A stretch of DNA of 64,000 bases, taken from NCBI RefSeq assembly GCF_030238365.1, contig NZ_JASSOT010000063.1:186001-250000 (forward strand), given 5' to 3'. Numbering within the stretch: the first letter of the stretch is position 1; every line of letters starts with the position of its first letter. The translations under genes were made by a program, and so were the position numbers. This document shows, piece by piece, positions 41,785 through 50,013 of the stretch. Below the pieces are notes generated by a model. The model was not told the origin of the DNA, did no database searches, and saw nothing but the letters and a program-made list of their open reading frames with translations. Source of the stretch: Lelliottia wanjuensis (GTDB lineage: Bacteria; Pseudomonadota; Gammaproteobacteria; Enterobacterales; Enterobacteriaceae).

Positions 41785-42675
41785 TTATTTAAAGAAGACA
41801 GAGGGGTTATCACGTAACATCAAATCAATGTCGGCCTGGGTGAAGCCTGCCTCGCGCAACAGAGGCACAAAGATGGTCAGCAGATAGTCAAAGCCGGGGC
41901 CACCGTTCGCTTTCAGATGCGAGCGTCGGGTGATATCCATGGAGAGCATCACATGGCCGAGCAGGCCGCGGCGGGCAATCTCGACCAGCATCGCCACGCG
42001 CTTTTCGTCCGGGTAGTAGTTGTTTTTACCGATGGTATCGAACTGAACAAAGGCCCCCTGATCGATCATCCGCAGGATGTTGTCGAGGTTGTCTTTCAGG
42101 TCGCAGTGCCCGATGACCACGCGGGAGAGATCCACGCCGTGGCTTTTCAGCAGCGCCAGTTGCTCAAGGCCCATGGTGCTGAATGAGGTGTGTGTGGAGA
42201 TGGGGCGGCCCGTTTCCCGGTGCGCGATTGCCGCGGCGGCAAACACTTTGGCCTCAATCGGGGTGATGACATCCACGCTCGAGCCAATTTCCGCAATGAT
42301 CCCGGCTTTCAGTTCGGTGCCGTCAATACCGAGGGTGATCTCGTCGATCATCTCTTGTGCCAGGGCCTCTACCGGCGTGGTCGCAACGTGGGCCGGGAAA
42401 AAATCATGCTGGTAATAACCGGTGCAGGCGACCACGTTCATCCCCGTATCGCCCATAATATCCAGCATAAACTGCGGGTTACGCCCCATGTAGCGGTTGG
42501 TCATCTCAATAATATTGCGCACACCCTGAGCGTAGAGCGTCTTCATCTCCGCACAAATCAACGCATACTGATCCAGGCGGCAGTCGATGTTGTTTTTGAA
42601 CGAGGACAAATCGATATGCAGATGCTCGTGGGCATAGGTATAGCCCGACGCATCAAAACGAATCTGTTCAGCCAT
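41785..42675 (-). CDS. php: Php, phosphotriesterase-homology protein (amidohydrolase superfamily)
   Basis: 296 residues (E. coli 292). TIM-barrel amidohydrolase with metal ligands in AHEHLHID (HxH), His in ISTHTSF, His in VIGHCDL and Asp in MLSMDITRR. The carboxylated-Lys site of phosphotriesterase is replaced, as in E. coli Php, by Glu in AEIGSS. It hydrolyses an unknown ester or lactone. GGAGG lies upstream; its start overlaps the end of yhfW. Confidence 0.94.
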   Translation of the reverse strand: MAEQIRFDASGYTYAHEHLHIDLSSFKNNIDCRLDQYALICAEMKTLYAQGVRNIIEMTNRYMGRNPQFMLDIMGDTGMNVVACTGYYQHDFFPAHVATTPVEALAQEMIDEITLGIDGTELKAGIIAEIGSSVDVITPIEAKVFAAAAIAHRETGRPISTHTSFSTMGLEQLALLKSHGVDLSRVVIGHCDLKDNLDNILRMIDQGAFVQFDTIGKNNYYPDEKRVAMLVEIARRGLLGHVMLSMDITRRSHLKANGGPGFDYLLTIFVPLLREAGFTQADIDLMLRDNPSVFFK

Positions 42676-43903
42676 GATGGCCTCCGTTGTCAGTCATATG
42701 TAGCGAAGCGAGGAATGACGTGCCGTTTTGCGGCGCGGCGGCGTGGAAAAAGTCACAGACTGTGGCCCCTACGTCAGACAGGGTTTTCCTCGCCCCCAGC
42801 TGTGCAGGCTCTACGCCCGGCTGCCAGACCAGCAGAGGGACTTTTTCACGCGTGTGTTTGCTGTGGCCGATCGTCGGGTCATTGCCGTGATCGGCCATCA
42901 CCACCAGGCAGTCCCCGAGTTGCATGGCCTCCATCAGGCGCTCAAGATTGCCGTCCACCAGCTGCAAGCGGTCGGCGTAGCGCGCCACGTCCTGGGCGTG
43001 TCCGGCGAGATCGGTTTCCTGAATATTGGTGCAGATAAAGGCATCACCCGGCTGGCACACTTCATCGAGCGTGATGTCCAGAATGCGCTGGCTGTCCACC
43101 AGATTCTGGTAACTCACGCCGTGCGGGTTGATGGCGATATCCGCCACTTTGCCGACCAGCACGGTTATGATGCCTGCCTCGTGCAGCTTTTGCGGAACCT
43201 GAACGCTGGCATCCACGCCGTAGCCCATGTGCACGACCTGAAAACCGTTGTTATATACACCCGAACGCGGGGCGTTAACCCCGATATAAACGCCCTGTTT
43301 TTCTTCCACGGCGTCGAGGATCTGCTGGCTGCTTTCCAGCAGACCGCCAAAGGCGATCACGCGTCCCACTTGCACCTGGCGGCGAACGATCTCGCCGATG
43401 GTGCGGACTTCCTCAAAGGAGATATCCGTGAGATTGGCGCTGATGTTAAACACCTGCCCCAGATCCGCCTCGAGGTTGTCACCGATCGCCACCGCCTGGT
43501 TCACCCACAGAAATTGCAGCCCTTCGCCCCGACGTTCGACCTGCCAGCAATCGGCGATCAGCGCCTGTTCAACCTCATCAATCACCGTGGAAAAAGGCAT
43601 TCGCAGCGGCGATTTGGGAAGCGTACCGAGGATCTCCTGATGCCCCATGAAGGTGTCGCCCCCTTCATGCTGCAACGCCGCGGTGCCATAGACCGCACTC
43701 GCTGATGGCTTCATCACGCCCACGTCCTGCCCAAGCGCGTTTATCAGTCCAAGCTTCTCCAGCACGGGTAAACGAAGCCGGGGGAAATGCTGCAAAATGT
43801 GCCCGCAGGTGTTGGCCCCGATATCCTGCGGCCTGACCTGCGGCACATCGTCCATTGCTCCGACGCCAAAACTGTCTATCACCACCACCACAAACTTACT
43901 CAT
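42668..43903 (-). CDS. yhfW: YhfW, phosphopentomutase-like metalloenzyme
   Basis: The ATG at 43903 ([19 protein letters not shown]), with GGAGG upstream, gives 411 residues; the frame extends further but inside yhfX. Alkaline-phosphatase superfamily: metal ligands in VIDSFGVG, the predicted phospho-acceptor Thr in GDTFMGHQE, and C-terminal [25 protein letters not shown]. DeoB-type enzymes move phosphate between C1 and C5 of pentoses; the natural substrate here is unknown. Confidence 0.93.
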   Translation of the reverse strand: MSKFVVVVIDSFGVGAMDDVPQVRPQDIGANTCGHILQHFPRLRLPVLEKLGLINALGQDVGVMKPSASAVYGTAALQHEGGDTFMGHQEILGTLPKSPLRMPFSTVIDEVEQALIADCWQVERRGEGLQFLWVNQAVAIGDNLEADLGQVFNISANLTDISFEEVRTIGEIVRRQVQVGRVIAFGGLLESSQQILDAVEEKQGVYIGVNAPRSGVYNNGFQVVHMGYGVDASVQVPQKLHEAGIITVLVGKVADIAINPHGVSYQNLVDSQRILDITLDEVCQPGDAFICTNIQETDLAGHAQDVARYADRLQLVDGNLERLMEAMQLGDCLVVMADHGNDPTIGHSKHTREKVPLLVWQPGVEPAQLGARKTLSDVGATVCDFFHAAAPQNGTSFLASLHMTDNGGHHG

Positions 43904-45071
43904 TGCCACCTCCTGACACCGGGTTGCCGAGACTGTCATACACGGCTTCCAGCACCGGCGCGCCGCGGGAGATCCCGGACACCAGCGCCACATCGCTGCG
44001 TGTGACGAAAATTTGCGTGCGAAAACACATCACCACCGGACTGCCGACCGGGAACTCACCGGCCAGCGGAATGTGATAATCAATGCTGCTCTCATCCATG
44101 GGCAGCAGGCTGGCGGGAATGCCGGTGTGGCCCTGAAGCGGATAAACCAGCGCGTTCTGCGCATGCCCGCGCCGATAGTACCCGCCGCCGAAGCAGTAGC
44201 TGTTGCCCTGGAAATGGTGAGAAACCTCCGTGAGATAGAGCATGGCGATGCGCTCGGGCTGATCGCCGTGTTGGTTCGCCGGAATGGTGCCCGTCAGGGC
44301 ATGGCCTGGCTCCGCATGCGTCACGCCGAAACTGGCCAGCAGCGCAAGGGTGCTACAGCTCGAGGCCGAGGGCGCATTCAGTTGCTGAAGCTCAACGCCC
44401 TGGGCGAGCAGACGATCGCGGGCCTTCAGCAGAGTGTGTAAGTTGGGCGTAGGCAGGGTTTGCTGCTGCTCGTCATCCCACAGCAGGCAGGGAAAATGCG
44501 TCAGCCCCGCCAGTTTCACCCCGGCAAGCGAGCGGATCACCGGTACAACCTCATCCAGAACCGCGAGCGAAAAACCGGCTTCCTGACCCGGATAAAGCCT
44601 GTCCTGTGGGTCGAAAACTTTTAACATGATGGGCTGAACGCGTCCGTTCTCCAGCGCCGCAGCCGAAATCTCCCGCGCCTTTTCCAGTGAGAAGACGGTG
44701 ATCATCTCGACCGGCGCGAGGACGTTTTCCATTATCTGGCTTTTCGGGATCTGCACCAGATGGCCCACGTGCGAGACCGGCACGTCGGCCTTACGCAGCG
44801 TGCGGGCCTCTTTAAAATCCACCGCCACGGTGCCGTGGAAACCGAGTTCTATCAGCTTTTGTGCCAGCCACGGGTTACGCCCGAGCTGCTTGGTCATCAG
44901 ATAGAGCGTGATGCCGTGCCGGGCTGCGGTCTCGAGCAGGAGACGGCCATTCTCCATCACCCGATCGACGTCGATAACCCAGGTATCCGGCAGGATGGCT
45001 CCCTGCCGCCATAATTCACACGCGGCCTCTATCAGCGCCGGGTTCTGTGCCTTGAGTGCTCCAGTAAACAT
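43896..45071 (-). CDS. yhfX: YhfX, alanine racemase-like fold-type III PLP protein
   Basis: The ATG at 45071 ([13 protein letters not shown]) gives 391 residues, close to E. coli YhfX (387); upstream in-frame codons are less likely. The N-terminal barrel has [16 protein letters not shown] with the PLP Lys, and DVDRVMENG precedes it; [11 protein letters not shown] and EPGHALTGT are phosphate-binding regions. A racemase, decarboxylase or lyase on an amino acid-like compound is expected. It overlaps yhfW by 8 bp. Confidence 0.93.
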   Translation of the reverse strand: MFTGALKAQNPALIEAACELWRQGAILPDTWVIDVDRVMENGRLLLETAARHGITLYLMTKQLGRNPWLAQKLIELGFHGTVAVDFKEARTLRKADVPVSHVGHLVQIPKSQIMENVLAPVEMITVFSLEKAREISAAALENGRVQPIMLKVFDPQDRLYPGQEAGFSLAVLDEVVPVIRSLAGVKLAGLTHFPCLLWDDEQQQTLPTPNLHTLLKARDRLLAQGVELQQLNAPSASSCSTLALLASFGVTHAEPGHALTGTIPANQHGDQPERIAMLYLTEVSHHFQGNSYCFGGGYYRRGHAQNALVYPLQGHTGIPASLLPMDESSIDYHIPLAGEFPVGSPVVMCFRTQIFVTRSDVALVSGISRGAPVLEAVYDSLGNPVSGGGNE

Positions 45072-45164
45072 GCCCTTGCCTCTCGACTCCATGCAGACGA
45101 TAACAACTTAAATCATCATTTTTTTGAATATTTAATGCGTAGACGCTCGTTCCTGACGCACCGT

Positions 45165-45521
45165 TTAGCCTTTGCTGGCCATCCATAAACTAAAGAGATT
45201 CGCCAGCAGGTAGCCTTCCTCGTTGGGATGGAGCCGGACATCGAACGGCGCGAGCACCGCCTGGTGTACAGACTCGACCTGCGGCCAGATGTCACAGCTT
45301 TGCATCTCGTCAAGAATACCCGCGTCCAGCGGACCAATCTCCTCACCACGGCGGCTGCGCATTAGCGCATTCGCCATATGGGTGATCGCCATCTCGCCCT
45401 GCTCGTTGTGCACGGAAATGGCCCATACCGTTTCGAGCTGCGCGACGACACCTGACATGCCGTCACAGATATCCTTATCAATGATCCCCGCCTGACACAG
45501 CAGGTTGAGCCTCTCTTCCAT
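45165..45521 (-). CDS. yhfY: YhfY, PRD-domain protein
   Basis: 118 residues with one PTS-regulation domain (His in VSVHNEQGEMAITHMANAL and RLHPNEEGYLLANLF). PRDs are phosphorylated by the PTS to tune regulators. It follows yhfZ by 24 bp, so it probably works with it. The 93 bp between yhfY and yhfX hold no further gene. Confidence 0.9.
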   Translation of the reverse strand: MEERLNLLCQAGIIDKDICDGMSGVVAQLETVWAISVHNEQGEMAITHMANALMRSRRGEEIGPLDAGILDEMQSCDIWPQVESVHQAVLAPFDVRLHPNEEGYLLANLFSLWMASKG

Positions 45522-45545
45522 CGCCTTACCTCATTTAATCAACAC

Positions 45546-46448
45546 TCAATAACTGGGTTCTTGTTCGCCCACCAGAACGCGCTGCTGATGAGCCAGTAAT
45601 GCAGATTTGTTCACCACCGTGCGCAGTAGCTGCTGGATGGGGATGTCGTCCACCCGCGTCAACACCACCGCTTCCGAGGCATCTTCAAAACGCGGGTCGC
45701 CTTTCAGGGGTTGCGCCACCAGACCGTGGGTATCGAGTTCGATCTCGTTCGCGACGTTCCAGATCACCGCGTCGATATCCCCTTTGACGATCCGGGCGAG
45801 ACACTCGTGGTACGGTACATCGAGCAGCTCGACGGATTGCCCGGCGAAATACACATCCGTCATGATGCGCTGGTCGGCAGAGCGCGGGTCGAGACCCACC
45901 CGTTTGATCTGTTGCGCACCCGCCCGGCAAATCAGCTTGTGCTCGCCCACATAGGTATGGGGGCCGAGTTCCAGCGCCATGTACACATCCCCTCTGTCGA
46001 CATAGCTTTGCGCCGCCAGCCGAGAAACCACCGCCAGGTCGTAAACGCCGTTGAGCAGGCACTCCACGCGGACATCCGAACCCCGCATGTGGGCGTAGTA
46101 AAACGGGATGCCGTCGAACTGCGCTTTCAGCCCACTGGCCAGCCCCTCATACAGCCGGGTATAGGGCAGCGGCATCGCACAGACGACGTTGCCGATATCG
46201 GCGAAATCCAGTAACAGTTTGTGGTCCATGTTGACCAGAAAGCTGCCGTTGCGCCCACGGCGTTCCACCGCAACTGCTCCGGCGCTTTCAAGGGTTTTTA
46301 ACGCAGCCTGGATCAGGCCGACGGAAAACCCGCACTCACCGGCCAGTTCATCAATGGTCTTCAGACGGTTCCCGGTTTTTTCGCCGAGTAAATAGCGCGC
46401 CAGACTGTTCTGCGCGACGCCCTCTTTCTTGATAAAGTTACGGCTCAT
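45546..46448 (-). CDS. yhfZ: YhfZ, GntR-like regulator of the yhf operon
   Basis: 300 residues (E. coli 301). N-terminal winged helix (LKTIDELAGECGFSVGLIQAALKTLESAGAVAVERRGRNGSFL) and a C-terminal periplasmic-binding-protein-like effector domain (YYAHMRGSDVRVECLLNGVYDLAVVSRLAA). First gene of the operon; probably autoregulatory and responsive to the pathway metabolite, by analogy with its class. Confidence 0.92.
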   Translation of the reverse strand: MSRNFIKKEGVAQNSLARYLLGEKTGNRLKTIDELAGECGFSVGLIQAALKTLESAGAVAVERRGRNGSFLVNMDHKLLLDFADIGNVVCAMPLPYTRLYEGLASGLKAQFDGIPFYYAHMRGSDVRVECLLNGVYDLAVVSRLAAQSYVDRGDVYMALELGPHTYVGEHKLICRAGAQQIKRVGLDPRSADQRIMTDVYFAGQSVELLDVPYHECLARIVKGDIDAVIWNVANEIELDTHGLVAQPLKGDPRFEDASEAVVLTRVDDIPIQQLLRTVVNKSALLAHQQRVLVGEQEPSY

Positions 46449-46571
46449 TATTTATCTTCATTTTATTGAATGGTTATATCTTCATTAAAATGAACATAAA
46501 TGGCAAATGCGGAAGATGGAAAGGGAGAAGAGCATCACAAAATGATGTGGGGGCCAGGTTTTGTAGCCCCG

Positions 46572-46628
46572 GTAAGCGCAGCGCCACCGGGGAAATTGCC
46601 TGATGGCGCTTCGCTTATCAGGCCTACA
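46572..46628 (+). repeat. 57-bp BIME direct repeat, right copy (upstream of yhfZ)
   Basis: Identical to 38919-38975, same orientation. Here it is preceded by GTAGCCCCG, giving a complete first REP (46563-46590), which is deleted in the left copy. It lies between yhfZ and the 3' end of rhiN. Confidence 0.9.
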
Positions 46629-46638
46629 AAATCACACC

Positions 46639-47778
46639 TTAGAAATACTTCCGCAGATATTCCGTCAGGCACAAAATCGCCATCGCCTGGCCGTACGGCA
46701 TGGAGGTCAGCGGGATCTGGCGATAAAACTCCAGATCGCTGCCCATCCCGGTGCCGAACGAGGTTTGCAGTAACTCCCCTTCCGGCGAGATGTTTTTCAC
46801 GATGCCGTGAATCGCCTTCTCTGCCACTTCCGCGTACTCCGCGCCGACGTAACGCTTACGCACTGCTTTCAGAATTCCATAGGCAAAACCGGCCGTCGCC
46901 GACGCTTCCAGATACGAGTCTGGATCGTCGAGCAGCGTATGCCACAGGCCGCTTTCGTCCTGGCAGGTTGCCAGTGCGGCAATCTGCGCGTTCAGCACCT
47001 GCACCAGATAGCGGCGCACGGCGTTGTTTTCCGGCAGATCCACCAGTTCGAGGAAATCCGGGATAACGATCGTCAGCCAGCTGTTGCCGCGCGCCCAGCG
47101 GGCCTGCGCAAAGTTATGCTGCCCGTCGTAGTTCCAGCCGTGGAACCACAGGCCGGTTTCCCGATCCATGAGATTCTGCACGTGCAGCAGGAACTGATAG
47201 ACAGCCTCTTCCACATACTCCGGGCGGTTGAGCAGCTTGCCGATTTTTGCCAGTGGCAGAACCGTCATCATCAGCGTGTCATCCCACATCTGCTGATGAT
47301 TCTCTTCGGCCAGCGTAATGTGCTGCATCCCACCGTGCGTCGTGCGCGGCATGTCGTTCATCGCCCACTCCGCCCAGCTCTCCAGCCATGGCAGCCAGGT
47401 GGCGTTTTTCGTCTCTTCATAGCGACAGGCCAGCGTCAGGAACGGGGCCATGGTATTGACGTTTTTGGTGGTCGCGCCTTCGGCAAAGCGGTCGGCAAAC
47501 CAGCCGTCGATGATGTCACGCATCTCGCTCGCGCCGGTCTGGCAATAATACTGCCAGATACCGTACAAGCCGACGCCGTGCGTCCACTCCCATCCCGCCC
47601 AGCCTTTGGTGTCGATCACCCGCCCGTCGTCCAGTCGCAGCAAAAATTCGCCGGTTTTATCGTGAATGTTCACCAGATTGTGCGTCACCTTTTCAATCAG
47701 TGATTTCAGTTCATCCCTGGCAATAAAGTGCTCAGGCTGACGCAGTAGCGGGCTATGTTTGACAGGCCAAACCTTCAT
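46639..47778 (-). CDS. rhiN: Unsaturated rhamnogalacturonyl hydrolase, GH105 (RhiN/YteR-like)
   Basis: 379 residues, an (alpha/alpha)6-barrel GH88/GH105 enzyme. It removes the unsaturated galacturonyl end from rhamnogalacturonan oligomers produced by lyases. The catalytic Asp region WDDTLMM is at 165-171; GWEWTHGVGLYGIW, ARWARGNSWLTI and LEASATAGFAYG line the barrel. No signal peptide: cytoplasmic, acting on imported oligomers. It follows the transporter by four bases, the arrangement of the Dickeya rhiTN operon. Confidence 0.9.
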   Translation of the reverse strand: MKVWPVKHSPLLRQPEHFIARDELKSLIEKVTHNLVNIHDKTGEFLLRLDDGRVIDTKGWAGWEWTHGVGLYGIWQYYCQTGASEMRDIIDGWFADRFAEGATTKNVNTMAPFLTLACRYEETKNATWLPWLESWAEWAMNDMPRTTHGGMQHITLAEENHQQMWDDTLMMTVLPLAKIGKLLNRPEYVEEAVYQFLLHVQNLMDRETGLWFHGWNYDGQHNFAQARWARGNSWLTIVIPDFLELVDLPENNAVRRYLVQVLNAQIAALATCQDESGLWHTLLDDPDSYLEASATAGFAYGILKAVRKRYVGAEYAEVAEKAIHGIVKNISPEGELLQTSFGTGMGSDLEFYRQIPLTSMPYGQAMAILCLTEYLRKYF

Positions 47779-47782
47779 AATC

Positions 47783-49366
47783 TTAACCTCTGTGATATGT
47801 CGAATTCAGTACCGCGCGATCCTTCAGGGAAGGTGCCGCCGGTTTGTTGCGATTCAGGTAACCAATATTGTTGTTGCCCCACAGGGATTCGTACGGCATC
47901 CCGGCCAGCAGTTCGACGGTGGCGCGGGCCTGCGGCGTCGCGGTTTCCGGCATCGCACGGCCAGACTCGCGCATTTTGGCAGTCTCTTCCCGCAGGGTGC
48001 TGTGGGTGTGTAAGTTCAGTTTGAAGCGCAGGGAGACCAGGAAGCCGCAGATCAGCACCAGAATGGTACCCACGCTCAGGATCATCAGAATGGTGTGGCT
48101 CACTTCCGCAGGCTGGACTTTCTGCCCGCTGACAAAGCCGGACATCTGCATCACAATCCCGACCAGCATGATGGCACCCGCCTGCGAGGCTTTACGCGTC
48201 AGGGTCATGATCCCGGCGAAAATACCTTCGCGACGTTGCCCGGTGATGACTTCATCCACGTCAGCAATGTAGGTGTAGATGTTCCACGGCACATAGTTGA
48301 TACCGCCGCGACCCAGGCCGGCAACCGCAGAGATCAGCAGCAACAGGGAGTAAACGTCGCTCAGCCCGGCGTAGTAGAGCATCGCGTAGGAGAGAGAGGC
48401 CAGACCAAACAGCACGACGACCATGCGATAAGACGGAGCCGGTCCGAAGCGGATGCAGAGCGGGATCATGGCGATAACGGCGATGAACTGGAAGATCGCC
48501 ATAGTGCCCAGGAGGTTCGAAGCCATCGACGCTTCCTGCATCAGGACGAACACCACGTAGTAGGTAAACACGGCGTTGAAGACGTCCTGCGCGATATAGC
48601 CCCCGAGGTACATCCCCAGATGCTGGCGGAAAATCTTCACCCGCAGGGTGGAGCTTAGCTCGACGAACAGACGGTTCAGGCTCTGGCTGAGGTTGAGTTT
48701 TTTCTTCTCCTCTTCGGCGCGCAGCGCCGCCTCAGACCACTCTTCCCGTGGACGTTCCCAGGTGAAGATCCACACAAACGTCAGCATCATCGCGCACAGC
48801 ACCGAGAAGACCAGGCTCGCGTAGAAGAACGAGATAGCGTTGTCTTTCCCGAAGTGGGTCAGCAGAATGCCCGGCAGGAAGGAGGCCAGAATCGCCGACA
48901 TCTGCGCCATGGAGATACGCGCCCCGGAGAATTTGGTTTTCTGTTTGAAATCGTCGGTCATTTCAGGGACTAAGGTTTCGTACGGCACCAGAATCATGGT
49001 GTAGACGATGTCGAAGATCAGATAGGTGACCAGGTAATACCAGAAGCCCATGTCCCCGACCCACATCATCGAGTAGCTAAAGACGCAGGGAATACCGAGC
49101 AGGATAAAGAACTTACGGCGGCCAAAGCGTTTGCCGAGCCAGGTGGTGCCGAAGTTATCGGTCAGGAAGCCCATCAGCGGGCTGACGACCGCGTCCAGCA
49201 CCCTGGCGGCGGCGAAGATAAAGGTCGCCTCAATCGGCGAGAGTCCACAGAAGGTGGTATAAAAATATAACAGCCAGGCCGCCGTCAGCGCGGTGGTCCC
49301 TGCCCCAAGGAAATCGCCCGACCCGTAGGCCAGGTAATTTGCGAGTCCAATTTTACGTGTTTTCAT
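47783..49366 (-). CDS. rhiT: Rhamnogalacturonide transporter, GPH/MFS family (RhiT-like)
   Basis: The ATG at 49366 (MKTRKIGLANYLAYGSGDFLGAG), with AAGGG upstream, gives 527 residues. Twelve membrane spans and the glycoside-pentoside-hexuronide signature (GFLTDNF...GKRFGRRKFFILLGIP) are present, with a long cytoplasmic C-terminal tail. It would import unsaturated rhamnogalacturonides for RhiN. A KdgR-like palindrome lies upstream. Confidence 0.9.
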   Translation of the reverse strand: MKTRKIGLANYLAYGSGDFLGAGTTALTAAWLLYFYTTFCGLSPIEATFIFAAARVLDAVVSPLMGFLTDNFGTTWLGKRFGRRKFFILLGIPCVFSYSMMWVGDMGFWYYLVTYLIFDIVYTMILVPYETLVPEMTDDFKQKTKFSGARISMAQMSAILASFLPGILLTHFGKDNAISFFYASLVFSVLCAMMLTFVWIFTWERPREEWSEAALRAEEEKKKLNLSQSLNRLFVELSSTLRVKIFRQHLGMYLGGYIAQDVFNAVFTYYVVFVLMQEASMASNLLGTMAIFQFIAVIAMIPLCIRFGPAPSYRMVVVLFGLASLSYAMLYYAGLSDVYSLLLLISAVAGLGRGGINYVPWNIYTYIADVDEVITGQRREGIFAGIMTLTRKASQAGAIMLVGIVMQMSGFVSGQKVQPAEVSHTILMILSVGTILVLICGFLVSLRFKLNLHTHSTLREETAKMRESGRAMPETATPQARATVELLAGMPYESLWGNNNIGYLNRNKPAAPSLKDRAVLNSTYHRG

Positions 49367-49524
49367 TGCCGTCAACCCTTTCAGTGTTGGGAGACTCCCC
49401 CTCATCCGGGAGTTTTTACACGGCTAAAGTAAAAGCATCGTCATATTGATACCTTTCTGTTTCTGCCATCGCGCAAGGGCAAATGGCAATAATGCAAAGA
49501 GATTCCATACGCGTGTCACTGATT

Positions 49525-49542
49525 TATAAAACAGCGTTTCTT
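49525..49542. promoter_or_regulatory. KdgR-like operator candidate upstream of rhiT
   Basis: TATAAAACAGCGTTTCTT resembles the KdgR palindrome (GAAAC-N-GTTTC type). KdgR controls pectin-catabolism genes including rhiTN in Dickeya. It lies 159 bp upstream of the rhiT start. The rest of 49367-49617 shows no gene. Confidence 0.4.
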
Positions 49543-49574
49543 TTGCATCAAAAGGCGGGGTCATTTTTTGCGAG

Positions 49575-49602
49575 CCAGCCGTCAGTTTCGTCTGACGGCT
49601 GG
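49575..49602. terminator. Stem-loop after flhE
   Basis: CCAGCCGTCAG and CTGACGGCTGG form a perfect 11-bp stem with a 6-base loop, 16 bp after flhE. No T-run follows on either strand. Confidence 0.6.
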
Positions 49603-49617
49603 TGAAAAGGCAGGCAA

Positions 49618-50013
49618 TTAGCGGTAGTTGACGATCACTTCGTTACTTTGAACTTTCAGGGCCGGGATCAGACGTCCTCCCCCCGGCACTTCCCAGACAA
49701 AGCGCAGCGGCTCTACGGCAGGCACGCCGTTGAAGGCGCGCGTGGTGCCGTTCTCACCATCCAGCTCGGTGCAGCGCGTCTGCGAACAGAGGCGCACAAG
49801 CAGCCCGGCAGGCGTCGGGCCGATCAGCTGATAGCGCCAGACCACCAGCGTCATCAAACCGGAGACCGGCTCTGAGGCGGACAGCGGTCGCGACGAGGCC
49901 GATACGCCGCGATTACTCAGCGTGATGCCGATACTGCTCGCCTGCCACGTCCCCTCCCCTGCTGCCTGGGCCATCAGCGGGAAGAGTAAGATCCATAACC
50001 AGTGGCGCATCAT
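49618..50013 (-). CDS. flhE: Flagellar protein FlhE
   Basis: 131 residues (E. coli 130). Signal peptide MMRHWLWILLFPLMAQA; mature protein periplasmic with one disulfide pair likely in RLCSQTRCTEL. FlhE prevents proton leak through the flagellar export gate. The start overlaps the flhA stop (ATGA). Confidence 0.95.
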   Translation of the reverse strand: MMRHWLWILLFPLMAQAAGEGTWQASSIGITLSNRGVSASSRPLSASEPVSGLMTLVVWRYQLIGPTPAGLLVRLCSQTRCTELDGENGTTRAFNGVPAVEPLRFVWEVPGGGRLIPALKVQSNEVIVNYR

